Shown: positions 1 to 13,447 of the stretch, in pieces | Layout: each line of letters starts with the position of its first letter | Position numbering within the stretch: the stretch's first letter is position 1 | Assembly: GCF_024323335.1 (NCBI RefSeq) | Contig: NC_066581.1 | Coordinates: 460,681,197-460,745,196, forward strand | Length of the DNA: 64,000 nt | Reading direction: 5' to 3' | Origin: Lathyrus oleraceus | Taxonomy: Eukaryota > Streptophyta > Magnoliopsida > Fabales > Fabaceae | Made by a program: the position numbers and the translations under genes | Notes under the pieces: model-generated | The model's input: the letters and a program-made list of their open reading frames with translations, nothing else | Told to the model about the DNA's origin: nothing | Database searches by the model: none

Positions 1-1851
1 TGGCATTTGAATCAAATTCAGTTTCTGGTTAATAAATGCTTAGTGAAAAAGTCAATTGGACTTAATTGTTAAACTAAATTATAATCTTTTGTTAGATAAT
101 AAATGTTAAGTTGTTGTTGGTTATTAAGTGTGTAGCTCGATTTTCAAGACCAGTTGGTTAGCTTGATGTTGTTCTGCTTGTGGTTTGCAATATACTTGTT
201 ATGAAATGGTTATTGCAGGGTTTATGTATTGTTGTTGTAGGTGAATGGTGGGTTTGGCTTTGCTGCAGGTTTATTGTTACAGGGTTGCATGCTGATTGAT
301 GTTGGACAGTACATGGCCATGTGAGGTAGACCGCAACGTGGTTTGAATTTGGACAAGTTATTGATGTTGTCTTGCAGGATGGCATTCATGGCTGTGTGAG
401 GTTTGTCATGTATTTGGTAGGTCTATTTTAGGTTTTGGTCATTCTTACTTGGATTGATTTTGTTTGCAATGCCATGGCAGGATGTTAGTGACTGTTTGCA
501 TTGTTTGTGATGGTGAATGGTATGTATTGTATGTAAATGCCTTATTTGGAAGTGCTAGAAAATGTCATGGCTAGCTAAGTTTTAAAATGGTAGTGGTCTC
601 ATGTTAATGCGATGCTTGCAATGTTTGGTTTTGCTCGAGTTGGTTTGAAATGGTTTAGGTTAGGTTGTTGTGTTGGTTTTGGTTATGTATTGACATGTTA
701 ATGGTTTAGAAATGATAATGTGGGTATGTATGTGTGGTATAGGCTTATGATAGTCATGTATGATTCATGTTGTATTAATGGTTGTATTTTAATGCTTTGT
801 CTAGGTTTTAGTTTGGAAAGTTATGACATGATATGGTATAATGAACATGTGCTTGGTTTCTTCTTATAGGTGATAAACAAATGCCAAGATGATCATAAAG
901 AACAAGAACACTATGGTTTTAGGTATGGTAGAATGGTGAGTTTACCAAAAAGTCAACTTATGCAAAAATTATGTACTTTTGTAATTTTCTTTCAATGAAA
1001 TATATATGAATAATGTAATCAATGAATGGAATGTATTTTCTCTACTTAATAATGTTTTAATAACATAATGAAACAATAGGATTCAATTGACCATCTTCCA
1101 AATCCAATGTAACCAATTGAAAATAAATACTTTGAATGAATGAATGGCATTAAAATCAAATGACCATGAAGTGATTTGACCAAATAGACAATGAAACTTA
1201 GACCAATTGACTTTACATTGAACCTTGACACACAGTGAGAGCAATGAATGAAAATGGAATGGGACTTGGACCAAATAATGATGACCATGAAAACCAATGG
1301 ATGAAGTGTGACTTAGATCAAATGAGACTAATAACAACGTGCAATGAAACATGAATGTAAGCATGTCTTAGACCAATCACAAGGCACCATGAACTAGGGT
1401 TCCAACTAGGTCAAAGTTCAAATCCAATCAACAGCCAAAGGCCTCAAACCAAGTGAGTGATCAACACAATCAATGCACCAATAACCTGAGCCACACTAGG
1501 GTTTTCAACCCCTCAAAGCAATCCATAAGGTTCACCAGCTCCAAAACCAAGGATTAGGGTTTGGCATGGAATGAACACCAAGATGCAACCTCTAAGGCCT
1601 AAAACACCTAGTAACTTGGGTCTTGCACTTTGATCACCATGATGGGATCTTAATGTCTGTAGCATCACAACTACTCGGGCTTGATCCTCAAGCAAACCCT
1701 AGGTCCTTGTTAATTATAATCAACCTTAAACCTTTAAATCTATGATGATGTTGGTACACTAGATGATATGGATGTTCATGAATGCAAATGAATCTTAAAC
1801 AAAGAGGTTAGATGAAAATGAAAAGGGGAGGATAATTTTTGGGGTATGACA
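1..1851 (-). repeat. LTR of relic element 0 (runs off left edge)
   Basis: Read on the minus strand, an LTR-like terminus (TGTCATACCCC) begins at 1851 and runs toward position 1. I assign the whole stretch to this LTR because no other boundary is visible; the part below about 900 is AT- and T/G-rich and could belong to something else. No credible gene is seen: the short ORFs here lack recognisable domains. The first 82 or so bases of this LTR are repeated at 3194-3275. Confidence 0.45.
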
Positions 1852-3193
1852 CCTATATGACAAGGGATAAAGAAAATTCCCAGATCTTTGAGCTTAGGGA
1901 TGACCATGTTTTGAATAACGACACTACTATCAAGGGTTATGGCCATATTTTCATAGTCCTCTAGCTTTCTTTTATTGGAATGGATCTCTTTCAAGAACTT
2001 GGCATAAGAGGGCATTTGAGTTAGCACCTTAGTGAAAGGCACATTGAAGTGGATCTTCTTGAGAAGTTCCACAAACTTTTTGAGTTGGGTCTCCATTTAG
2101 GATTTCATAAGCCTTTATGGTTAATGAACAATAGGTTTTTATGGAGTATGAGCAACATAGGGTACTCCCTTCCCAACCTCTTTAGCAACCTCCTTTGTGT
2201 ATGGTGTTGTCACACTCATTTTAACCTCTTTAGCAACCTCCTTTTTGTATGGTGTTGTCACACTTCCTTACCACTATGAGTTGTCACGGCATTCAAATGC
2301 CCCTTAGCTATTCATTCGGGATGCCTTGAAAATGATTCGAGAGGGATGGAAGAAACGGCTTGTTGTTGCACCACTTGGAGATTTGAGTCTCTAACATCTT
2401 GGTGTGAGTAACAACATTATCCAACCTAGTATTCAATTGCCTCAGCGCATCATTGGTGAGGAGGTTTTGATATTTAAACTCACCATTTTGACGGGTTTGT
2501 GTCAAAAAAATATTTTCCATCGAAAGTTCAATGTTAGACTTCTTAGGCTAGGGTTGTGTAACTTTTCGGAAACCTATAGGCCTCATGGCTTATTGGGGGT
2601 TGTTGTTTCTACAAGATAACTTTGGGTGATCACGCCACCATGGGTTGTAGGTGTTAGAGTAAGTCTGTTCCTTTGGTTATTATTCACAAAGTTAGCATTC
2701 TCTTGGGTGGATCCTCCCATGAGGATCATTTAACAATATCTATTGGTATGCCCATTAACTCTGTATATCTCATAGTAGAGTTTGGCAGGGGCACCTGAAG
2801 CAATATGGGATGGAATAATAGGTGTGGAAGGTGTGATTCTAAGGGTATCTATATTTTGGTAAAGAGAATCCACCTTAGCGTTCATGTGACCAAATGCATT
2901 AACCTCATATATACCACCGATTTTAGGAGTATACTTAGCGGTAACTTATCGCACACTTCCCCATGAATGGTGGTTTTTAGCCATCTCTTATATTATAAAG
3001 GACTATTAATTAGGGATCCTCCAGAAGCCACATCTAAGGTCAACCTTGTGGAGTAAAGGAGACCATTGTAAAAATTATGGATAATCATCCGCTTCTCAAG
3101 CCCATGGAAAGGGCATTGTCTTAGCAAATCTTTATAATGCTCCCACGCGTCAAATGAGGACTTCTTTTTCTTGCCTAAAGTTTTTGATGTCAT
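1852..3193 (-). pseudogene. Decayed gag-protease fragment, Athila/Tat-type Ty3/gypsy
   Basis: Minus-strand translation gives separated pieces of a plant retrotransposon gag and pre-protease region. The gag piece at about 2993-3193 contains FDAWEHYKDLLRQCP and FYNGL, typical of the gag of Athila-like elements. A coiled-coil-like linker lies at about 2308-2520 (TRLDNVVTHTKMLETQI). A pre-protease piece at about 1850-2096 contains QMPSYAKFLKEI, KRKLEDYENMA and PKLKDLG..FIPCHIG, which in these elements sits just before the protease DLGAS motif. That catalytic motif is absent because the sequence stops at the LTR terminus at 1851. Several stops and frame changes separate the pieces, so it is not expressed as a protein. 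It is flanked by two copies of the same LTR end, consistent with an element collapsed by large internal deletions. Family assignment is from recognised motifs only. Confidence 0.7.
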
Positions 3194-3275
3194 GGATGTT
3201 CATGAATGAAAATGAATCTTAAACCAAAAGTTTAGATGAAAATGAAAATGGGAGGGCAAAGTTTAGGGTATGACA
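3194..3275 (-). repeat. 82-bp LTR terminus, second copy, element 0
   Basis: On the minus strand this begins TGTCATACCC at 3275 and matches the first 82 or so bases of the LTR starting at 1851, at roughly 85% identity by eye. It ends abruptly at the gag fragment. Unlike the copy at 1851 it is preceded by a polypurine tract. Confidence 0.65.
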
Positions 3276-3441
3276 ACTTCCCCTATTTAATCTTTTCGGA
3301 CCTGAATGTATGAATAACAATGGCTTTCAAACATTCGAAGTATGAGAGGATTAAATACCAAAGTAACCATGAAATTTTCCCACAGGGAATGAATGAAATG
3401 CAATGTAAGGGTACTAAATGGGAAGAAGTTTTAATGGATGA
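3276..3441 (-). other. Polypurine tract and 3' UTR remnant, element 0
   Basis: Immediately outside the LTR terminus at 3275 the minus strand reads AAATAGGGGAAGT, a good plus-strand priming polypurine tract (about 3276-3289). The remaining bases up to 3441 look like retrotransposon 3' UTR, with no ORF. The next element begins at 3442. Confidence 0.5.
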
Positions 3442-6400
3442 TGTAAGACCCCAATTTTGACCCTAAGATCCCTCATGCTATCTCATCATTTGCATTGGCT
3501 TTGGGATCACACCTTGGTATCCTCCTCACCCCTCATTCATTGGGTTTTCATTTGGAGATAACACCAAGCACATTTGGCTGCATCATACTTTATTTTCTCT
3601 GGTTTACTAACCAAAATACCAAAAAAAATATGTCTATTTATAACTTTGTTTCTTTTGTATGTAGTGTGTGCACCCATTTGTGCCCTATCAAGCTCACAAC
3701 TAGGGTTTGAGACTCTCATGATAAGATATCAATCAACGAATGGTTCAAAATAGTTATAAACATCATATATGGATCCCCATGTTTATTATTTGTCATTTTG
3801 ATCAAGAATTCATCAAGAGTTTGATGCTTGTTTGCTTTGGAAGCCCTAATTCATCTGGGTATCTTGTGTGACTTCCTCAACAAGTTTCTTCAACAATTGG
3901 TCAAAGATATCAAGTTATACTTCATTTTACATCATATTATGCATATATGGTCCTCCATGAGTCCCAAAGATCAAGAGAAATTCAAGTTTGCAAGTTGGTT
4001 CAAAGCAGTTGACCAGAGAATGTCAACTGGTCAAAACTAGGGTTCCCTAGACCCTATCTCCTACAATTGTTGTCATATGAAAATGATTCCAATATATAGG
4101 TTACTCCTTAATATATTCCAAACAAATTTCTTGTTGACATAAAGAGCTAATTTTTCTTGAAAAGTCATTGTTTATAGTGAAAGATTATAGGTCCTTTTGT
4201 TTGTGCCCTAGTTAGAAGGTCAACTTCCAAGGACCATAAATTGCTCATTTTTTAATGATATTAAGGCCATACAAGTTTCATGATCAATTTCAAAATGTCT
4301 TATTCAACTTTTATTCTTTGAGAAATTGCATAATCTACTTGCAAGGGCATGTGACAAGAGGAAACATTATAGGTCATTTTTGGGCCATCATCATTGAACA
4401 AGCAATTTTCCCTTATGCCAAATCCAAATGATTCCAAATTTGTGACCAAATTGAAGAGGAATTAAAGAGATACAACTTTGGTGATGAAACCATTTCCATT
4501 TGAAGCTCATAGAAAAAGTTATTCAAGGTGGAAGAAGTGGTCATTTGCCTTTATACTTAAAAAAAATTCAACTATGTTTGATTTCTCCAACTTCTACCTC
4601 AAAATTCATCATGATCCAAGATCCAAATGAACATGTGTTCAATATCAAAGGTGTTCCCCTTGATGTCACATTTCCAAATCATCCAAGATCACTTCATTTG
4701 GACAAGAATTGATGGACTTGTGCATGGTTCCTTTGGTGGGCTTGTTTTGGAAACATTTGAACTCAAATGATTATTTCCTTTTGCATGCTTTCATGCGAGG
4801 ACTTCAGTATCCATTATGCACGAATTGGAGTTGAATTGCATCATTGTTTGGGCCTAATTCAATGCCCATGCACCAATGTCGTTATTTTTGGCCAAAATTG
4901 AAAAGGTTCAAAGCTGAATTCCATAGCCTATAAATACAACTGCATTGCCTCAAGATCATCACACACACCCCGCCCAAGCCTTGCCAAGCTATCTCAGAAC
5001 CCTACTCCATAGAATTCCTTGAAGGTTTATTTGAAATCAAGTTTGAATTTCACCTTCTATTTTGAGATTCAAACTCCAAGAATTCATTGCCATTTTCATC
5101 TCAATTGGTCACTACAAGCAATAGGAGGAAGAACCAAGTGAATTCAGATCAAGATCAAGCCAAATCACTACTACTCAAAGGTGATTTTTCCAAATTTGAA
5201 ACCTTCGATTCTCACTCAATTCTTCTCCATTCTCTTCGATTATTGGTTATCTGAACTCCTACCAATGTAGACAACAAGATTGAGTTTCTTTAAGGCTAAA
5301 TCGAAGCAACTCAAACCGTGTACCTCAAAATTCAATTCCTTATATCTCTCAATATATTTGGAATTGGACAAAATTGAGGCTAGATTCGAGCTCCTGAGCT
5401 TTTTCTCTTTTAAATAGTCTCCTTACTTTTCATTTTCTGATTGGTTGAGGGTGGACCAGTCCGGTGACGTCCACCGAATAAGATGACCGAAGCTAGGGCT
5501 CCGGTGGTATGTTGGCATTGTCCAGACCATCTGAATATTAGTCCAAGTTTTAATCTCAACCCTCCATTCTGATTACCATTGATGTGCACTCGTTGACTGA
5601 GGCCTATGGTGGATGATACGCGCCTGGCCATCAGACCTGTCACCTCAATTAATGAGGGAGATCTGATGACCCTCGTTTTTTCTAATTTCTTTTTTAACTC
5701 AGATTTTTCATTTAATCCCTTTATTTTATTTTATTCGTAGAAATTTCATTTTGAATCCAAAAGATATGGGACTTTCACCAAAAATCTCTAAATATTTTCC
5801 TCTTCTATATTTTGAATTAAAATCATTTTTTGGATTAATTTTGATATTTTTCATGAATTAAATGTTTTTTTGACATATTTTTAATTATTTTAAAATACTT
5901 CCGACTTTCCAAAAATTGTGAATTTTTTTGCCTAAGGTTCTTTGACCTTGTTTGACATAGGATAAATCACTTGGCCATTTATTGGGTGTTTCAAAGGAAT
6001 TTGAGGTTTTGTCCAATTTAAAATGCATTTTAATTCACTTTTAATTTGATTTTTAATTGATTAAATGTTTACAAATTATGTTGAGCCATTTTTATGGTCT
6101 TGTATTGTTTGACTTTCTATTTGGGTCTTGGTCATGGTTGATTTGACTTTTGTTTGATCAATACCATTGGATTTAGGGGATTGATGAAATGTATATTTCA
6201 TCTCCCAAAATGAATGGATGGTATTGATCAGATGAGATTCCTCTCATGATCAATTTGTGTTTCTATTTCCCCTTTTCTCTTCATCTTCATCCCTATTCTT
6301 TCCCAATCCATCATTGACCAATGAAATCTCTTCATATATAATGCTAGTTGATTCATCAATGACCTTATGTCAGATGAATCAACATGAGCCAGACTGAGAT

Positions 6401-7938
6401 AGGTCCTCCCCCTATTTCTTTTATTGTGTGGTGTGTTTTAGGAGTTTGGTTCTTTGTATCAAATCTCTAATATGCATTAACACCTATATTTTCATTGCTC
6501 GACCTCATATAGTTGTGACTTCTACATAAGTCCAATTACAATTGCTTAACATATAGCTAAATTTGTCCCTCAAGGCATAGCATTCTAGTAAGTGAGATTG
6601 TAAGTCTCCCATTCTTCATGGCATTATGTGGAAACTTGACATTTTTTTCCTTTCATGAGAGCTAGTGGCATACTTGTTGATTTATCCAAGTTGGAGCCCT
6701 TCTCATGGATGATGTCTTGGTTCAAGGATTCATACTTGTGAATGAATGGTTGAGTGTTCACCAAAGAATGACTTAATCAATTAAAACTCATCACTAACAT
6801 TTGACTAATCATTGACTAACTTCTTACTTAACATTACTTTACTTTCAAGTTATTTACTTTATGAAATTTAAAGTTCAATACCTTTATTATTCATTTCCAT
6901 TTTACATTTCATGCAACTTGTTTATGTTTCAAGTCTTTTTCACTTTGCTCATTTGAGCCATATCTTGTGATTGTAAATATTGTTTGTGTGTTTTGATTTT
7001 GTTTGTGGTCTTAGGACCTTAAAACGCCTAATAACAACAAAAAAACTCTAAAAAATATGTTGGTGGACTGTTGGACTTGATCTGAACTTTTGGACTTAGA
7101 ATTAGGCAACATTCCCTATTCTAAAGGACTTGGCCAATGCCAACATTTGAGACTGGGCTATCTTTGGCTATGCCTTCATCTAATGCAAGATCTTGGTTCC
7201 CTTTGATTCATCTGTTACTTTGTCTCTGTGCTTAATTGTTATATTGTTATTATTGCCTATGTCTGATGTTTGTTCTTAGTTGATGAAGGAGTATTTCATT
7301 TACTACATTGGAAGATACTGAAGACTGCTAGCTATTGGAATGCTTGCTTGAATATTATGGTCATCTTTATTTGATGCCTTGATCTTCATACGATGCTTGG
7401 ATATTGCTCATTGCTTATTGCTTATGGATTGCCAAAGTCCAAAGAAAAATGGGTTTCTATATGACATTCTTGTATGTTGGATTGCATCCCATTGGTCAGA
7501 TATTTTCAACTCTTAACTTTTAATTTTTGTTTAGGATAATCTCTTCATCTCCTCCCACTTCTTAAATTTCAAAACCTCTCCCTCTTTTTAAAATATTTCT
7601 TTGCTTGCGATTTTAAACTTAGACATGTCTTAATGATTAGAAACTTTGGCCTTATGTCATTGAATTTTCAAACTTTTTTTCTTAAATTAAACTTGTAAAT
7701 AAACTTAACCATATTGGCTTAAATTTCAAAAGACAAAAAAACTAACAACCCCATTCAAATCTCTGTCCTTTTGTGCCTTTTTTTGTTAAACTTTTGTTAA
7801 AATTAATTCACTAATTTCTTTGAAATTTTTACCATGAACTACGGGGTTATGATCCCTCATTTTTATGTTGGTACTTAGGCATAAGACCGAAGGTCTTGTC
7901 AAACACAAAAATATAATTAATGAATTCTTTTCAAATCT
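3442..7938 (+). repeat. Ogre-type LTR, truncated at 3' end (LTR-1)
   Basis: The segment starts with TGTAAGACCCCAATTTTG and is collinear over its whole length with the LTR at 7939-12560. Shared blocks include the start, the GC-richer stretch near 5459, a block near 6420-6600 and the block near 7850-7935. It stops about 300 bp before the expected LTR end, exactly where the next LTR starts. The simplest reading is that element A inserted near its 3' end. No gene lies within it; the short ORFs are not conserved between the two LTR copies. Confidence 0.8.
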
Positions 7939-10900
7939 TGTAAGACCCCAATTTTTACCCTAAGATCCCTCATGTTATCTCATCATTTGCATTGGCTTTG
8001 GGATCACACCTCGGCATCCTCCTTACCCCTTATTCATTGTGTTTGCATTGGGAGAGATCACCAAGAACATTTGATTGTATCATACTTTATTTTTATTTAT
8101 TTACTAACAAAAAATACAAAAATATGTCTATGTATAGCTTTTTTCTTTTATTGGTAGTGTGTGCATCCACCAATGCCTCATTAAGCTCACAACTAGGTTT
8201 GAGACCCTTAGTGCACAAGATCAATCAAGGAAAGATTGAAATTGGTTCTAAACAACATATATGGATACCCATGTTCTTTATTTGTAATTTTGATCAAGAA
8301 TTCATCAAGAGTTTGAAACTTGTTTGCCTTGGAAGCCCTAATTCATCTAGGTACTTGTGTGACTTCCTTAGCAAGTTTCTTCAACAATTGGTCATATATT
8401 TCAAGGGATAATTCATTTTACATCATCTTATGCATATATTATCCTCCATGACTCCTAAAGATCAAGATAACTTCAAGTTTGCAAGTTGGTTCAAAGAGAT
8501 TGACCAGAGAAAGTCAACTAGTTAGAACTAGGGTTCCCTAAACACTATCTCCTACACGTTTTGTCATATGAAAATGATTCCAAGAGAAAAATTACTCTGT
8601 GTCACATTTCAAACAACTTTTATGTTGACATCAAAAGCTAGTTTTGCTTGTAAAGTCTTTTTTATGATGAAACATTATAGGTCATTTTATCTCTGCCCTA
8701 GTTAGGAGGTCAACTTCCAAGGACCATAACCTGCTCAATTTGTATGAGATGAAGGCCATCCAAGTTTCATGATCAAATTCAATATGTCCTATCTAATTGT
8801 GATTCTTTGAGAAATGTCAAAATCAACTTGCAAGGTAATGTTCCAAGAGGAAAAAATATACGTCATTTTGGGCCATCATCATTGAACAAGCATTTTTTCT
8901 CAACTTCTAAAATGCATAACTCCCTCATGAAAAATCTAAATGATGTCAAATTTGTGACCAAATTCAATAGGTATGAAAGAGATACAACTTTGGTGAAGGA
9001 ACCATTTCCATTTAAAGCTCATAGTAAAAGTTATTAAAGGTGGAAGAAGTGGTCATTTGACTTGGTACTTAGAAAAATTTCAATTATGTTTGATTTCTCC
9101 AACTTCTATCTCAAAATTCATCTTGATCCAAGCTTCAAATTGAAAAGTTTTTAACATCAAAGTTGTTCTGCTTGATGCCTCCTTTTCAAAAAGTCCAAGA
9201 CCACTTCATTTGGATAAGATTTAAGGGAGTTATGCATGGTTCCTTTCATAGGTTTGTTTTGGCAAGTTTTGAATTCAAATAACCATTTCAGATTGCATGC
9301 TTACATGTTATTGTTTTAATACTCATTATGCACGAATTGGAGTGAGATTACATCATGGATTAGGCCTAAATCATTTCCCATGCATCCATGCACCAATGTT
9401 ACTAATTTTTGCAAAATTTCAAAGGATGCAAAGACGAATCACATTGCCTATATAAACAAGTGCATTGCCTTAAGATCAATACACAGACTTTGCCCAAGCC
9501 TTTCTAAGAGATCCAAGAATCTTACACCATAGAATACCTTGAGGATTTCTTTGAAATCGAGTTTGAATTTCACCTTCTGTTTTGAGATTCAAACTCCAAG
9601 GAATCATTTCCTTTTTCATCTCAATTGGTCCTTGCAAGCAAGAGGAGGAAGAACCAAGTGAATTCAGATCAAGATCAAGCCAATTTGAAGCTACCCGAAG
9701 GTGAATTTTCTCAAACATCTCTTCTTCGATTCTCCCTCATTTCTTAACTATTTTGCTTGATTATTGGTTGTTTGAAGTCCTACCAATGTAGGCAACAAGA
9801 TTGAGTTGCTTTGAGGTTAAACCGAAGCAACTCAGTTCATGATCCTCAAAACTCAAATCCATGTATCTTTCAATATACTTGGAATTGGAAGAATTTGAGG
9901 CCAGATTCGAGCTCCTGAGCATTTTTCCTTTAAAACTGATGTCCTTACTTTTTATTTTGGTGATGGTTTATGGTGGACTAGTCATGTGAGGTCCACTGGA
10001 GAAGATAACTGGAGTTAGGGCTTTGGTGATGTGCTGGCGTGCATCATGGCCATCTGATCAATTTGAAATGTTTTAATCCTGACCCTCCTTCCTAATTTCC
10101 ACGAGTGTACATGCGTTGACTGCAGAACATGATGAAAGCGCGCGCTTGGCCATCTGATCTGCCACCTTAATTAATGAGGGAGATCTGATGGCCATCGTTT
10201 TTTCTATTTTCTTTTTATTTTCTGAATTTTCATTTAATACACTTATTTTGTTTAATTCATATTAATTTCAGTTTTAATCCAAAAAATATGGGACTTTCAC
10301 CAAAAATCTTTAAATATTTTTCTCTTTCATATTTTGAATTAAATTTTTTGGGGGGATTAATTTTGGTATTTTTCATGAATTAAATGTTTTTGTGTATATT
10401 TTTAATTGTTTTAAAATACTTCTGACTTTCCAAAAATTGTGAAATTTTTTGTCTAAGGTCTTTTGACCTTGTTTAACCTAGGATAAATCCCTTGGCCATT
10501 TATTTTGTGTTTTTGAAGGGATTTGAGGTTTTGACCAAATTAAAATGCATTTTAATCCATTTTTAATGTAATTTTTAATTGATTAAATGTTTAAAAATTA
10601 TATGGAGCCATTTTTATGGTCTTGTAATGTTTGACTTTTTGTTTGGGCCTTGGTCATGGTTGATTATACTTTTGTTTGTTCAAAACCATTAGATTTAGGG
10701 GATTGATGAAATGTACATTTCATCTCCCAAAATGAATGGATGGTATTGATCAAATGAAATTCCTCTCATGATCAATTTGTGTTTCTATTTCCCCTTCCCT
10801 TTTCATCTTCATCCTTATTCTTCCCTATTCCCTCATTTAAATAATGAAATTCCTAATGTTTAAATGTTAATTAATTCCTTAATGACCTTCTGTCAGATAA

Positions 10901-12560
10901 ATCAATACAAGTCTGACTGAGATAGGTCCCTCCCATTTTCTTTTAGTGTGTGGTATGTTTTAGGAGTTTGGTTCTTTGTACCAAATCTCTAACATGCATT
11001 AACACCTATATTTTTATTGCCCGACCTCAGATAGTTGTGACTTCTACATAAGTCCAATTACGATTCCTTAACATAAAGCTAAATTTGACCCATAAAGCAT
11101 AGCATTCTAGTAAGTGAGATTGTAAGTCTCCCATTCTTCATGGCATTGTGTGGAAACTTGACCTTTTTTCCTTTCATGAGAGCTAGTGGCGTACTTGTTG
11201 AATTATCCAAGTTGGAGCCCTTGTCATGGAAGGTGTCTTGGTTTAAGGGTTCATACTTGTGAAGAATGGTTGAGTGTTCTCCAAAGAATGACTTACCATT
11301 GACTAACCATTGACTAACTCTTATTCATTATGCTTTTACTTTCAATTTATTTACTTAATGCCATTTAAATCTCAATCATTTATCATTCATTTCCATTTAC
11401 ATTTCATGCAACTTATTTATGTTTCAAGTCATTTGAGCCATATCATGTGATTGTATATATTATTTGTTTGCCTTTGTTTTGTTTGTGGTCTTAGGACCTT
11501 AAAACACCTAATAACAATAAAAACCCTAAAAAAACATTTTGGTGAACTGTTGGGATTTGATCTGAATTGTTCGACTAAGGACTAGGCAACATTCCCTATG
11601 CTAAAGGGCTTGGCCAATGCCAACATCTGAGACTGAACTATCCTTGATTGTGCCTTCATTTAATGCAAGACTTTGGATCTCTATGATTCATCTTTAATTA
11701 ATGCCTTGATCTTCAGATTATTCTTAGATGTTGCTCTTTGCTTATTTCTTAATGCTTGTCAAATTCCAAGGGAAAGTGGGTTTCTATATGACATCCTTGT
11801 TTGTTGGATTGCATCCCATTGGTCGGATATTTTCAACTCTTAACTTTTAAATTTTTTCTTAGGGTAATCTCTTAATCTCCCCCCACTTCATTAATTTCAA
11901 AATCTCTCCCTCTTTTCAAAAACTTTTCTTTGCTTGTGATTTCAAACTTATACATGTTTTAATGATTAGAAACTTTAGCCTTATGCAATTGAATTTTTAA
12001 ACTTCTTTTCTTAAATCAAATTTGTAAATAAACTTAACCATATTGACTTTAATTTCAAAATACAAAAAGAACTAACAACCACATTCAAATATTTGGCTTT
12101 TTATGCCCTTTTACTTTAACTTTTGTTAAAATTAATTGACCAACTTCTTTGAAATTTTTATCACGAACTACGGGGTTTTGATCCCTCATTTTTATGGTGG
12201 TACGTAGGCATAAGACCGAAGGTCTTGTCAAACACAAAAATATAATTGATGAATTCTTTTCTCATCTTCATACTCTTAATTTTATCAAACATCATTTAGA
12301 CCAAAAAACACGTGCACACAAAAAAGGGCTCCCTAGGAGTACCTAGGATACTTTGGGTGTTAGCACCTTCCCTCTGTGTAACCAACCCCCTTACCTGTAA
12401 TCTCTGGCATTTTATTAGTTTTGATTTGAAAACCTCTTATCTTTGGGTTTTTTCTGTACTTTTCCCTTTTCCTTTGGAAACAATAAAAGCGTGGTGGCGA
12501 CTCTGGTTTTATTAATATCAAGTTTATCCATAGCTTGATGGTCATGGATTTACCGCTACA
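7939..12560 (+). repeat. 5' LTR of element A (LTR-2)
   Basis: This LTR of 4,622 bp begins TGTAAGACCCC and ends CCGCTACA, so it has the canonical TG...CA ends. It is followed nine bases later by an Ogre-type primer-binding site, which fixes it as a 5' LTR. The last 250 bases carry a conserved Ogre-type LTR end (a block ending in GTGGTGGCGACTCT) also seen in reverse in the LTR at 22902-27815. It holds no gene. Confidence 0.85.
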
Positions 12561-12569
12561 TAAATTAAG

Positions 12570-12587
12570 TGTCGACTCTGCTGGAGA
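12570..12587 (+). other. Primer-binding site, element A
   Basis: The sequence TGTCGACTCTGCTGGAGA differs at two positions from the PBS of element E (TGGCGACTCTGCTGGGGA). Ogre elements are reported to use a tRNA-Arg primer; I recall this from the family and did not check it. The spacer to the LTR is nine bases here against two in E. Confidence 0.75.
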
Positions 12588-13447
12588 ATAGTTATCAGTG
12601 GGTTTAGCCTACTTTTTGTGTGCATATATTTGTATATTTGATTGTTTGTTTGTATATGGTTGTGTGATACTCTGTCTGTTGTGCTTGGTGATCTCTGTAT
12701 GGTGAGATAAGTTCTAACACAAACTTGAGTATAATTAAGATAGGAGGATGGTATAGTCATGTTTAACTCGTGTTGAGTAGTCATTAACGAGTTGGCTTGA
12801 GACCCATCTACTCAGTGGAGACCTCTTTAGAGTTACTGATGTCACACAAGTTATTTGTGGATAGGCATTACTTTCTCTAATTTACTGGTCTGAGAAGCTG
12901 AGGACTTTAGAACATTTAACCCAACTTGTCCTATTTAGGATGTAGTGCAGAGACTATTCAAGTGTAGACTTGATAATAGTTGTTACACGATACTACACTC
13001 AGACGAGTTTCTCTTGAGAATATTATGGATCGATGAGTCAGTCATCCTAACGTATAATATATGATAAATGGGATTAAGACTCTGGGAACTTTTGTAGAAC
13101 ATGCTCTGCAGGTTTTTACCCTTAGTACACTCCTTTGGGATGGTTCTTAACCTGACTCCATGCTCGTGACTCGCAACAAACCCTTTGATTCTCAATTGAT
13201 TCGATCAAGTCTCATCAATATCAATGGAACTTGGGTGTTGATAAGGTGAAAACCATGATCCACTAACATGGATGATTGATCTTGATGATGACTTGATTCA
13301 TCCCTTGACTTTTGTTTGTATTTTCCTTGTGTGTGATCCCTTGTTTGTGATTGTTGCATTCATACATTCATACGCATCATGACATTCATCACAGAAAAAT
13401 AAATTTCAAGGAAATTAAGGTCTTATTTGCAAATATTTTTTCAGACC
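12588..13447 (+). other. Leader (5' UTR) of element A
   Basis: This is non-coding sequence between the PBS and ORF1. It ends with a strong 3' splice-site-like tract (T-rich then CAG at 13442-13444) directly before the ORF1 start codon, preceded by repeated CATTCAT/GCATCAT motifs at about 13353-13393. The short ORFs inside it have no conserved features. Confidence 0.55.
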
